Assembly (NCBI GenBank): GCA_963693315.1 | Contig: OY856187.1 | Coordinates: 116,172,683 to 116,236,682 of the forward strand | Length of the DNA stretch: 64,000 bases | Source of the DNA: Diogma glabrata | Taxonomy: Eukaryota; Arthropoda; Insecta; Diptera; Cylindrotomidae | Direction of reading: 5' to 3' | Shown here: positions 36,416 to 48,589 of the stretch, one piece after another | Position numbering within the stretch: position 1 is the stretch's first letter | How the letters are laid out: every line of letters starts with the position of its first letter | Translations under genes and position numbers: made by a program | Notes under the pieces: model-generated | What the model saw: only the letters and a program-made list of their open reading frames with translations | The model's database searches: none | Told to the model about the DNA's origin: nothing

Positions 36416-38318
36416 AATCCAAATACCCGATTTTTCCCGTTTCTTTAAGAAAAAAATACCCATCAAGCTTTCAATAAAAATATACATATAAATCAGTGTT
36501 GCAAAACGAAAAAAAAATTCGTAACGTTATGCGTTTCGTTTTTATAACAGTATATTTATTTTTTCGGTAAGTTATTTCGTTATGAAACAGAAAAATATTA
36601 TATTTTATAATGTTATAACGTTATAATTACGTTATTTTAAAATTAAATGTAATGTTTAAAAGATTAGTTTTAAACATTACCTTTAATTTTAAAATAACGT
36701 AACTATAACATTATACTTAAATGTACAAAAATCGAAAATCTCTGATGAACAATTATAAAATTATTAATTTTAAAAATCATAGTAAAATAAAACTAAATAA
36801 TTAAATACATTAAAAAAATTTGACTCATTTCAAATCCTTTAATTTTAATTACGACCCCTTTTATTATTTATTCACTATTGTTATATATAAAAAACAATTA
36901 AAAAACAATAATTTAAAAACTTTTAAGCAAGTATATTTTTTATAATTCACACTACTATAGTTTCGATCTCGTGGAGACCATCAACGGGCGTAGATATGTA
37001 ACTGACGTAATTAAAATTAAAGAATTATACAATGGATTATTCACGTCACTATCCGACGAATATTTTGAAATCATTTCAAATTAAAAATAATTAATTTTTA
37101 CCAAAACTTAGCAATCTTATCAGAAGTTTTCACAAATCTGAGTTTGTTTATAACTATTAGAGTTGCTTTTAATAGATCTTCAGATTGATTTCTCGGCCAG
37201 CATAAAAATATTCTTTCTTAAAATTATTCAAAACACCTGTGATGCAGAAACGGCTACTACAGACTTGAAATTATTTAAAATAAACTTAAAATTGTACAAA
37301 ATTTTAGAACTACCAAAATCTTTATTTTAAGCCTCCGCAAAAATTGATAAAGAACAGATAAGTTGGATTTTATTCAACTGGTTTTTGCGTTTTGATTTTC
37401 ATATACATAATTATAAAAAAAGTCACCCGAAAAACGAAATAAAATATTGACGTTATCGTTACGTTTTACGTTATTGTAACGTAGTTTAATTTTTAAAACG
37501 TTATGAACGTAATTATTACTAGTAACGCTATTTCATTTCGTTATTTCGTTTTTGCGTTAAACAAATTTTAAAATAATTCAATATAAATTAATAAATGTTA
37601 CTCTATCGGAAGGATAAAACGTTGTATTGGGTTCATGTTTAATGAATTTTATTTTATAATTAAACACTATTGTTTCGATTCATCTTGTGGGATAAACAAG
37701 ATACAACTTGTGGAATAAAAAGTACTGCTGTGAAATGGAGCGTTAAATCTATTAAAATTGAGAAGAACATTTTTTAAAAGAAGAAATATGTTTTGATTTC
37801 GTGATTTTCAAAAAATTTTAAAATTGTAATAGCTCTTTTTCGATACGCAAATAACTGCTCAGAAATAAAATAGTCAAACATCAAAATTTTTTAATATGTT
37901 TAAAATGCATAGAGAGCCAACTTGTTCCAGAAAATCGAAAAATAAAATCACAGTTCCATGTGATTTTATTTTTCGTTTCGCTGGGTCAAAATATTCCTGA
38001 AATTCAGATAACATGGTGGTGCTTTGGGTTTTCGAAACGTACCTATCTCCCTAAGAAATATTTCTACATCAGAAGGTTGAAATTCCATCACGGATTTGAC
38101 AATACTAAAGCCGATAGATGGCAGATACATTTAAGAAGAATTATTCGGTGATCGACATCTTTCTGAAGCATGGTAAAATTTCAAAATAAATTTTAATTTA
38201 CAACGCTTCTTTTATTAAATGTGAAAAATCCCGCACTTTCCAAGTTTTTACCCGCTTTCCCGTTTTATATGAAATATCCCACAAACAATATGAAATATCT
38301 CACACTGGTTAAATCGCA
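36416..38318. mobile_element. Degraded sister copy of the CAGTG hAT element
   Basis: The outer parts match the hAT element at 57808-59634 in the same orientation: CCCATCAAGCTTTCAATA near the left end, CTATCGGAAGGATAAAACG at 37605, and AAAAATCCCGCACTTTCCA near 38225. The centre differs: 36497-37555 is an insertion or alternative core rich in AACGTTA and CGTTATTTCG motifs, with a small hairpin at 36600-36720. The clean left terminus is missing and the right end is only CACACTG, so this copy is old. Confidence 0.5.
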
Positions 38319-38554
38319 TTCAATATTTTTGAGTCAATAAAAATCTATTGCCTTATTGAATTATCATATTAGATTTGGTATTTTGAACATCTATGCCCAT
38401 ATCTCATGTATTAGTTCTCATATAATATAAGTTTTAAAATGAAAGTTTGTTAATATTTGATGTTGCAATATTTGAATTCATATAAACGAAAAAAAAAACA
38501 AAATCTTTTCAAAATTGAATCCGAATTTCGTCGAAATAGTTTTTATTTTCATTA

Positions 38555-38727
38555 TAAATATATGAAAAATTTCTTTTTCAAAACAGCTTATTCTAGACAA
38601 GTTGAAAAATTAAACTACAAAAATTACATAAAAACTGTTTAGTTTATGTAATTTTTGTAGTTTGATTTTTCAACTTGTCTATAATAAGCAAGCTGTTTTG
38701 AAAAAGAAATTTTTCATATATTTATAA
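38555..38727. repeat. Hairpin, arms about 80 bp
   Basis: Inverted halves about a centre near 38640: TTCAAAACAGCTTATTCTAG on the left, and the inverse with small gaps on the right. Short frames on it are artefacts of the palindrome. Confidence 0.5.
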
Positions 38728-38746
38728 TTTGAATAAAAGACAAGTG

Positions 38747-39372
38747 AAGCCATGCATTCACATACAACAGAAACAGAAACCGAATTTCATACAAATTTGA
38801 CAGCAACTGAAACAGAAACCGAATTTAGAAACAGAAACAGAAACTGAAAATTCGTCTGTTTTGTCTGAAACCGAAACAATTAAAATTTAATTGTTTTTGG
38901 TCCAGAAACTGTCACGTGACCATATTATTTTAAATTTATGATAACGGGATTGTATATTATTTTAATAAATAAATATTTAATCAAAAATAATTTGTTTTGA
39001 ATTTAGTTTTATTTTATTTTGATGGATATGTTATAAATTATAATGGATAACGAAAAAAATAAATTTAGTTTAGAAGATGAGGAGAAAATTATAGATTTCA
39101 TAATAAAATAAAATACACAGTTTCAACTAATTCAAATCAAATACACAGTTTCTTGAATTACAATATTTTTTTTTATTAATTTAATTTTTTTGATTTTAAT
39201 TGGGTTAAATATATATGGATTGGGTGTTTTAATTTTGGCAGATATAATATAAAATGACAGCTGTCATCTTAAAATTCGGTTTCTGTTTTATTATTCACCA
39301 CCGTCAACCAAATTAGAAACAGAAACAGAAACTGAAAATTTTCAGTTTCTGTTGTATGTAAATGCACGGCTT
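38747..39372. mobile_element. TIR element with GAAACAGAAAC subterminal repeats
   Basis: Left end AAGCCATGCATTCACATACA and right end TGTATGTAAATGCACGGCTT are inverted copies with two mismatches. Repeated GAAACAGAAACNGAA units occur near both ends. About 626 bp, no transposase. A target duplication could not be found, so the class is open; the subterminal repeat pattern is hAT-like. Confidence 0.5.
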
Positions 39373-39412
39373 AACCATTGAAGATTTTGATAAATTTTAT
39401 TTTAATGACATT

Positions 39413-39584
39413 GGCCCTTTCCACACTTGTATGCAGTGTACCACTTCACTTCTTCGTTTCTTACCTCTCTGGCTATAATTTGGAGCTGCCATATTTAAAT
39501 TTAGCTTATTGTTAATTTATAGGCAAAGAGGTAATAAACGAAGAAGTGATGCGTTGCACTGCATATTAAATTGTGGAAAGGGTC
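39413..39584. mobile_element. MITE with about 60-bp inverted ends
   Basis: Ends GGCCCTTTCCACA and TGTGGAAAGGGTC. The inverted match continues through CACTTCTTCG and its inverse CGAAGAAGTG. About 172 bp, non-coding, lying 380 bp upstream of the reptin gene. Confidence 0.5.
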
Positions 39585-41370
<1,786 letters not shown>

Positions 41371-41556
41371 ATATGAATTTAATTATTTAGATATGGTTTA
41401 TTTTAATTAGATGTATGTATTTTAAAATGTTGAAATTATGTTCCAATTGATACAATTTCCATTTATTAAATTCTAAAAAATTTAATTTCATAAACTGCAA
41501 ATCTTTAATTTTTATTTTATATATTAGATAATCAATTCTCGTAGTATATATATAGT
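41371..41556. other. 3' flank of reptin
   Basis: AT-rich; likely 3'-UTR with ATTAAA near 41464, then the ATATAGT target site of the next MITE. Confidence 0.5.
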
Positions 41557-41832
41557 CAAAACCCCCGATATATCATAGCCATACACTTTCACGCCATTTG
41601 CAATAAACAATGAACATGAACATTGCCATATGCAAAAAATTGGATTAGTGTTTTTGATTAAATATTTTTGAATTTTTTTTATATGGAGTTTTATTTTTCC
41701 AGATGGCGTTATGAGCGTTATGGCGATTTTTTGATTTTTTTTTATATTGAGTTTTAATTTCAAAATGGCGCTACAAGTTCACGATTTTTATTGTGCTAAA
41801 AAATGTAGATGGCTTCTATACCGGGGGTTTTG
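41557..41832. mobile_element. 276-bp MITE with ATATAGT target duplication
   Basis: Ends CAAAACCCCCGATATAT and ATACCGGGGGTTTTG are inverted copies with small differences. ATATAGT at 41550-41556 and 41833-41839 is a 7-bp direct repeat. An AT-rich target makes chance extension possible, so the true duplication could be 7 or 8 bp, as in hAT-type insertion. Non-coding. Confidence 0.5.
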
Positions 41833-41839
41833 ATATAGT

Positions 41840-42585
41840 TCACAAAAAAATTTAAAGTTAAAATTTTAACATTTTGTATGAATAGTGTTCACCACGATTT
41901 AAAATGGAATCCAACCTAATGCGGTTAGTTTTATTTAACAGCTGCATTTATTTGCTTTAGAGTTGTGGTTTGGAATGTTACTATTTAGTACTCTGGGGAA
42001 TAGACATTTGGATAGTACACATCACATCCTCGGTGCCATTCCTCCAGTCCATTCCTCGGTGGTTGTAGTATTTATCGCTCTAGTGCTGTTTATATTTAAC
42101 TCTTCCTATTTCGCGAAGTCTATTTTGCAAAGTAATTTCCAAATTCTGAAGAGAAACAAATGCGCTATCGAAGTCCTAGAAGAATAGATGCACTGATGCC
42201 GGGTGACTTTCATTTATTTGATTGATCTATAAAAATTGTGTTGTAATGATCGGTACACCGTATGCTTTTTAGTTTCTGTGACACTTTCAATCTTTTGTTC
42301 CGTGGGTAAATGGGTTGATAGTTTCCTCATAGTTGTCATTTGAAAATTTTCTCCTCTAGATGCCTTCAAAATATTCTTTCCATATATTAAGTTTGGCAGA
42401 TTAAGTCTGAGTGGTTGTGTGAGTATAGCTTTTGTATTTTTGTTTCCTAATTCGTTATATCTATATATATAATACCCAAAAAAATGAAAAAGAGTAGCCA
42501 TACCATAGAAAAGACGACTGAAGGATATACGGTAGGGAAATTTCTATTTAGTATTTTATACTTTCTCTTCAAATTTCAATTTATA
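41840..42585. other. No recognisable gene
   Basis: An open frame of 74 codons at 41963-42187 (plus) has a hydrophobic middle but no known motif, and I do not call it a gene. The rest is AT-rich. Confidence 0.5.
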
Positions 42586-43393
42586 GGCTGGGGCCGTTAC
42601 CTTTTTGAGATGAAAAAATTAGCAGCAGGCAACGGCTGGCTGGAATATATAGTTGAGGTAAAAAACAACGAAAAAAAAACTTTCGAACTTGAGAAGAAGG
42701 GAAGTAGTGAAATGGGGTTCTATGTAAGGGATGAAAACCGTTTTTCGTTATTTGTGGCGAAACGAGGCCTCTTAAAGAAAAGTGTTTCATACAAAAGTTG
42801 TAGATAATAAAAAAATCTAAAACTTTTATTGCATACATTTTTCGACATAACCTCAAAGTTTGCGAGAAAATGACGAAAAACCGATTTTTCTGTTTTTTAT
42901 TTTTTTCTCGCGTGAAAATTATTTAATTTTAATGAGACTTTGTGAAAGTACGTAGTTATTTGCACATAATAAGCATGAATTTTTTTCAATTATGGAAAAT
43001 AAATATTTTTCGACATTTTACCATTTTTCCGAAAAAACACCCCTATATTCGGCGAACAACTTTATTGATTTTTTTTGGATTTTGATTTTGAAAATCGGTT
43101 TTTCGTCATTTTCTCCCAAACTTTGAGGTTATGTCGAAAAATGTATGCAATAAAAGTTTTAGATTTTTTTATTATCTACAACTTTTGTATGAAACACTTT
43201 TCTCTAAGAGGCCTCGTTTCGCCACAAATAACGATAAACGGTTTTCATTCCTAACATAGCACCCCATTTCACTACTTCCCTTCATCTCAAGTTCGAAAGT
43301 TTTTTTCGTTGTACGTCAAGTATATATTCCAGCCGGCCGTTGCCTGCTACTAATTTTTTTTTTCAGCAATAAACATCCTCAACGGCCCCAGCC
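42586..43393. mobile_element. FB4: 808-bp fold-back element, same family as FB2
   Basis: Ends GGCTGGGGCCGTT and AACGGCCCCAGCC, each flanked by TA (42584-42585 and 43394-43395). The arms are inverted copies nearly to the centre at about 42990 (GAAGTAGTGAAATGGGG and CCCCATTTCACTACTTC). Arm phrases such as AAGTTGTAGATAATAAAAAA and ACATAACCTCAAAGTTTGC have clear counterparts in FB2. Short frames at 42484-42856 are read from the arms and are not genes. Confidence 0.5.
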
Positions 43394-43705
43394 TATTAGT
43401 TTATGCTTTGCTTTTGGAGTGGATAGACGCATTATTTTAGATTTAATTTATTTCAGGCTTAAAAAAATTTTTGTTTCAAAACAGCTGTGTTTAAATTCAT
43501 TTTTCACTTTCTTTTTTTCGGAAAATTAAAAATGAAATTCATGCATAGGGAAAGATTTAAAAAAATTATTTTAAGTTTCCTTTCTTCTGCATCTTAACTT
43601 TTATTTTAGTCATAATTTTCTTTATTTTTAAATATTTTCTATTGATTAGAAATTAAAGAAACAATTCATAAAATTTATTTGTTCTTTCTTTGCAAAACAA
43701 GATAA
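43394..43705. other. No gene seen
   Basis: AT-rich spacer. Confidence 0.5.
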
Positions 43706-43861
43706 GCAGGCTACAGACCTTCAATCAATTTGTCAATCAATTGAAAAAATCGAAATCGAAAATAAACGAAATAAAATTTAGGGGATTTTTACACTAAATT
43801 TTATTTCGTTTATTTTCGTTTTCGAATTGATTGACAAATTGATTGTAGGTCTGTAGCCTGC
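43706..43861. mobile_element. 156-bp palindromic MITE
   Basis: Ends GCAGGCTACAGACCT and AGGTCTGTAGCCTGC are exact inverted copies; the match continues through TCAATTTGTCAATCAATT and ATTCGTTT-type sequence almost to the centre. No clear target duplication. Confidence 0.5.
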
Positions 43862-44124
43862 TATAGAGAAATATTTCATAATAGCCGTGTTTGATTTGAC
43901 TGAAACAACTGAATAATCTGAAAAGAATATATTAAGCATAATATGTAAAATGCATTTTAGCTAGAACATAAAAAACGTTTCGTTGTCATTGCCAATGCAG
44001 TGGGTTGTGAGAAAGGTTCGGGGTTCAACGCGGTCCCTATATTTATTTTTTATTGTTTTTTTTCTATTTTTTTATGATACCTCTTAGTATAAATATACCT
44101 ATATCGAGTACCAATATCGAGGAT
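43862..44124. repeat. MITE half and tRNA-like repeat head
   Basis: 43888-43914 is one end of the TTCGAT MITE family (GATTTGACTGAAACAACTGA). 43965-44060 matches the head of the repeat at 11850 (GTTGTGAGAAAGGTTCGGG, then GTTCAACGC, a B-box fit). Confidence 0.5.
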
Positions 44125-44300
44125 ATAATATCCGAAATGATTCTACATGGTGGTGAAACACTATCCTTAATATTTTTTGAATTGTTCAAATGATCTGGCG
44201 GACTGAAATCATGCCACAGGACTGAAACTCAGCTATGCTGATACCGATCCATAAAAAAGGTAATCGCTTACAAGGTGCAAAGCAAACTACAGGTGAATGG
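44125..44300 (+). pseudogene. LINE reverse transcriptase fragment, fingers region
   Basis: In changing frames it reads a block near EMILHGGETLSLIFFELF, then SAMLIPIHKKGNRLQ, the start of a non-LTR reverse transcriptase domain (the LIPIHKKGD-type motif). It ends within 70 bp of the 3' tail of the opposite-strand LINE. Confidence 0.5.
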
Positions 44301-44365
44301 CTCTCCTCTGCACAGCATATAGGATTTTTTCATACATTTTACTGGCCTTTAGGAAAAATCGGTCC

Positions 44366-46045
44366 TTTTATTTATTTTATTTTATTTATTTATTTCGGCA
44401 AAAAATACACAAATTAAGACTAATAAGACTTATTTACAATCAGACTAAAAAAATGTAAAAGAACAGCCAAACAAGACTAGCTTCAAAAATCAAAAATAAT
44501 ACTAATAATACCAATAATAATGCACTAATACAATATAACAAAAATTATTTCATCAATCATCTTAACAACACATAACAACTTACAACTAACCTACTACAGT
44601 TCACTTTTGTTCCCCGACGGTCCAACTCACCAATGCCGCACGAAGTATAGCAATAAAAAAAATAAAAAAAAGAAAATGCAATAATTCAAGTCCCAATCCA
44701 GTGTCACAAGACAAGAGACTGAGACCAAAATTAAAGCAAGAAATAGAAGCAGCAGCCTACATGACAACTCAAAACAGCATCCAACAAAAAGACATTAAGC
44801 ATTAATCAAGGTTACCAAGTGTATTGAAGTGAGCCAGCAAAGATTTTGAAAAACACGAACAGAACTAGCCTCTCTGATAGCCAAAGGCAACCCATTCCAG
44901 AGCCTACAAGTTCTCACAGCAAACGACAATTCCATAGCACCAGAAACATGGAATAGTATGATAAGATGCCTCGTTCGATTAGAGATAGTAAACGATAACT
45001 TCTCAAGTAAATACACAGGCTGACGATATTTGACAACCTTAAAGAGACACAGCACCGATCTCAACTTCAAGAACAACTCAAACTTAGTTCCGAGAAACTT
45101 AAATGAGAACACAGATAGATGATCCCTCTTCCTGAGTGAATAGATGAATCGAATACACGAGTTAAAACACAGCTTTAATCTATTAATAGTACCCATATTT
45201 GCCCCTGAAAACACTTCACACCCATTAAGAAAAAAGGGCATGATAAGAGACTGGACCAATTTAAACCGCAACTCAACTGGAAGAAGATCTTTAACCAAAT
45301 ACAAACGCCGAAGCATCATCCAAACTTTCCCGATAACAGAACTTACATGATCATCCCATGAGAAGGTCTCATCCAAGATGAACCCCAGACTCCTAGCACT
45401 CCGAACATAGGGAACCTGAACATCATTTAAAAAGACAGGAAGAAGACTCTGATTAATTGGATACCGATAGAAAGCAATGGCCTGACTCTTGGCAGGGTTC
45501 AAGTTTAAAGAATTTTGATAGGACCACTCAGCAATAGAAGAAAGATCATAATTGATATCAGCAACACAGGTGGAAGATTCCATGATGGGAGCAGAGCAAG
45601 TAATCTGAACATCATCAGCAAACAAATGAACTGAACAGCTTCTCAGAGCTGCAGGAAGATCATTTATGAAGAGAATAAAAAACAAGGGACCCAATATAGA
45701 CCCCTGGGGAACACCTCTGTAAAGTGGTCTAGAGGAGGAACACTTATCACCCACAACCACACGCTGAGATCGACCAGAGAGATAGGATAACATGAGGTTT
45801 GCTGCAGAGTTAGAAAAATCAAAGAAGTTTCTTAATTTTGAAAATAATTTAATATGATGAACGCAATCAAACGCCTTGCTAAAATTTAAGAAGAAGCAGT
45901 ATGGTCAACCTTTTACGATCCATATTGCGACGAATCTCATCAGTAAGATCAATCATAGTGGACGTAGTGTTGTGAAATTTCCTAAACCCAGACTGTTTGA
46001 TATAGACACCAGTACCACTATCAATAAAAGATAAAATTTTAGATA
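44366..46045 (-). pseudogene. LINE reverse transcriptase, long 5'-truncated copy
   Basis: A 332-codon open frame (45793 to 44795) plus upstream coding to about 46045 in a shifted frame. Order: QSGFRKFHNTTS, then NFSKAFDCVHHIKL after a one-base frameshift near 45885, GVPQGSILGPLFF, the catalytic FADD box (HLFADDVQITCS), LNLNPAKSQAIAFY, SLGFILDETFSWDDHV, and a C-terminal segment with WNGLPLAIREA. These are Jockey-superfamily marks. The 3'-UTR follows and ends at about 44366 in a run of TAAATAAAATAAA type (on the minus strand), as for target-primed insertions. With only one evident frameshift it is the youngest LINE here. Confidence 0.5.
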
Positions 46046-46600
46046 TTTTTAGATATTTAGGATCAATGCTTCACTCAAACAACAGCATACTTACAGATAT
46101 AAAAGCTCGAATCGCTGCAGGTAATCGAACTTTCTACTCAATTAAGCCACTCCGTGGATCACCATATGTAACAACTAACACCAAAATAAGTTATACAAGA
46201 CATTGATTAGACCGGTGATGATGTATGGGTCGCAAACATAGACCCTTTCACAAAATGACGAATCACACTTAGCTGTATTTGAGCGTAAGATCCTACACTA
46301 CATTTTTGGGCCACTTAAGACAGACGATGGATAGGTTGTATCCGTTCCAATATAGGATTGCTTGGCTTGGGCATGTTTTACGACCCGATTCTGGAATGAT
46401 TAAAAAAATGTACGTTAGTACCCCAGGGAGTGGGCGACCGCGAGGTAGACCACGACTGCAATGGGAGACGAACGTAATAAACGACCTTAAAAAATCGGCT
46501 GCCATGGTCATCATGTCGCTGTTGTGAATGACATTGGTGAATATTCGAAGATGGTTAGCTTGGCAACGTTCCTACATGGAGCATGAACGCCACAAAAAAA
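46046..46600 (+). pseudogene. LINE C-terminal region, opposite strand
   Basis: Reads RYLGSMLHSNNSILTDIKAR, AAGNRTFYSI, then AWLGHVLRPDSGM and GRPRGRPRLQWE: the C-terminal portion of a non-LTR polyprotein after the reverse transcriptase. The frame changes and stops inside. It may belong with the 44125 fragment (both plus strand), but the reverse-transcriptase core between them is missing. Confidence 0.5.
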
Positions 46601-47830
46601 AATGAGTACCAATATATTCAATCTGGTATATTGAATTCTCCAAATTATCTTGTTGTTTAGCGGCTAGATTAAACAAATAATAGATAATCGCTGTTTATGT
46701 TTGCTTGTTAGGAGGAGAGAAACGTCTTATCTACCATCACCTGCTCGATTTTTAAGTTCTCTGTTGGTTTTTTCTCGTATGTTTTCTTATGTGGGCACTT
46801 TCTTCTACCTAGGCATTTCTGATTTGTAACAACAATGTGCATATCTATGGGGATTAATTTAATCAAATTTATATATTTATTTAATTAATTATCAAATTTA
46901 AATTTAATAAAAATGTTTTATTTATTAACAAACAACTTTTTTAAATAAGTTGATAGTAAATAAATAAAACATTTTTATTAAATTTAAATTTGATAATTAA
47001 TTAATTAATAACCAACTTGGAGACCAATTTCATAATATATATATTTTTTACATTCATGTAAATTATTTATTTAGCCATGTTTATATATTTAGTCTATGCA
47101 AATGATCACGTAACTTGTTCGTGACAAAAACCGACTGAATCAATTATAAAAGCTTAATCTTGACCTTGACGGTACCAAACAATCGAAAATAAAAATTATA
47201 TTATGAAGAATTACTCTTTGAAGATCAGATAAAAACCCAAACAATTATTGTAACGTGTGCATAGTGGTTGTATTTCTAATTTTATTCTGTTACTATTTGA
47301 TTTCCACTCAAGCTTGGATTTTGAATCTAAAATAAATAAGCATGCGAGATAATTTCGCATTGTTATAATATCTTGATCTTTATTCGTTCATTACGATCTC
47401 AGCTTGGACTATAGTATCATTGATTCTTGTTACAGCTCTAGAGCTCTGAAGGCGGTAACATACTTTTCGTGTACGGTCAAGTGTAGATATTTGATTTGTT
47501 CAGTTTAGTCTTCTAGGTTACGTTTTTGTAACGCAATAATCAATTCGAACTTCAAAATTAACACAATATAGTTACCGAAAAGATGTCGTCATGTAACTTT
47601 AAATGATTAAAGTCCCATCGCATCAACTTTTGTATTGTTGAAGTCGAATTTTACGCCTCAAGTAATTTTTTACTACAGATGACACTTTAATTAAATTATA
47701 TTTTAATTACCTCAATTTTTGAATGTGACAATAATTTTTTCGAATGTTTTTATTTACTAACATTAAAAAAATGCATAAAATTTTGTGATTTATTTATAAT
47801 ATAATTATTTTATTGGGGATTTTTGAGATC
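46601..47830. other. No gene; one hairpin
   Basis: 46875-47005 is a hairpin (TTAATTAATTATCAAATTTA, TAAAAATGTTTTATTTA and inverses). The rest is AT-rich and non-coding as far as I can see. Confidence 0.5.
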
Positions 47831-48050
47831 AATTAAACTCAAGTAAGTAAAGAAGTAATTGGAATTTTTTCAATTCAAAGGTATGGTTGGAAGATTCTCA
47901 GAAACAAACTCCACTTCTCATTTTCCGTATGAATCCGAACCTTCCTCCTCACTACTCAGTGACTGATTCGACTCCTTAGGCAGACACGCTATCGATTACG
48001 TCGTTGAGGCGATGACGACAGACGATTTCGAAGTTGAAACTTCTTCATCA
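47831..48050 (-). repeat. SINE-1 copy B (tRNA-derived)
   Basis: On the minus strand: GATGAAGAAGTTTCAACTTC, then the A-box region (GATAGCGTGTCTGCC), B box GGTTCGGATTC, and the tail TTTGAATTGAAAAAATTCC. Diverged but collinear with copies A, C and D. Confidence 0.5.
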
Positions 48051-48589
48051 CTTATTTATTTTACTTAAGTTGAATTTTTCCACTTTCATTAGACAGTGTT
48101 TTATTTCAATTATTTTATGTTTTATTATTTTGTGAAATTGAAGGACGTAAAATTTAAGTTGTTTTTAGTTTTTGATTTTTTTCGTTTCAGAATGTTTAGT
48201 TTCGCTTGTGACTGTTTTTATCGACTTCAATAATCCAAATTTTTATGCGACGTTACATGACTATAGTCATGTCGCTGATGTGACACGACTTCAGTAATTG
48301 GAGTGTAAATTGTATTTTGATGTCAATGGCAAATTATTGGCATTGTTTTAAAAATAATCACTGTTGCAAAAAGATCTGTTTTAACTGTTTATTAGCACCA
48401 TGGAAATGTTTGTTAAAAGGTGTCAGAACGTATCTTAATTTGTAAAATATTTTGAAGAAACTAACTGCTAAGATAAATATTTTGAATATGCTAAGATAAA
48501 TCTATTCTATAACATTATTCATACTATGATTCATATTTTGCAATTTAAAAAATATTGTAATTAACTATAGATTATAAACATATTCATGC
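48051..48589. other. 3' flank of the P450 gene
   Basis: AT-rich; no gene seen. Confidence 0.5.

Noticed and set aside
42214..42856. Frames of 91-107 codons around 42.5 kb
   Set aside because: Partly read from FB4 arms; no motif, no splice or start context, and present on both strands through the palindrome.
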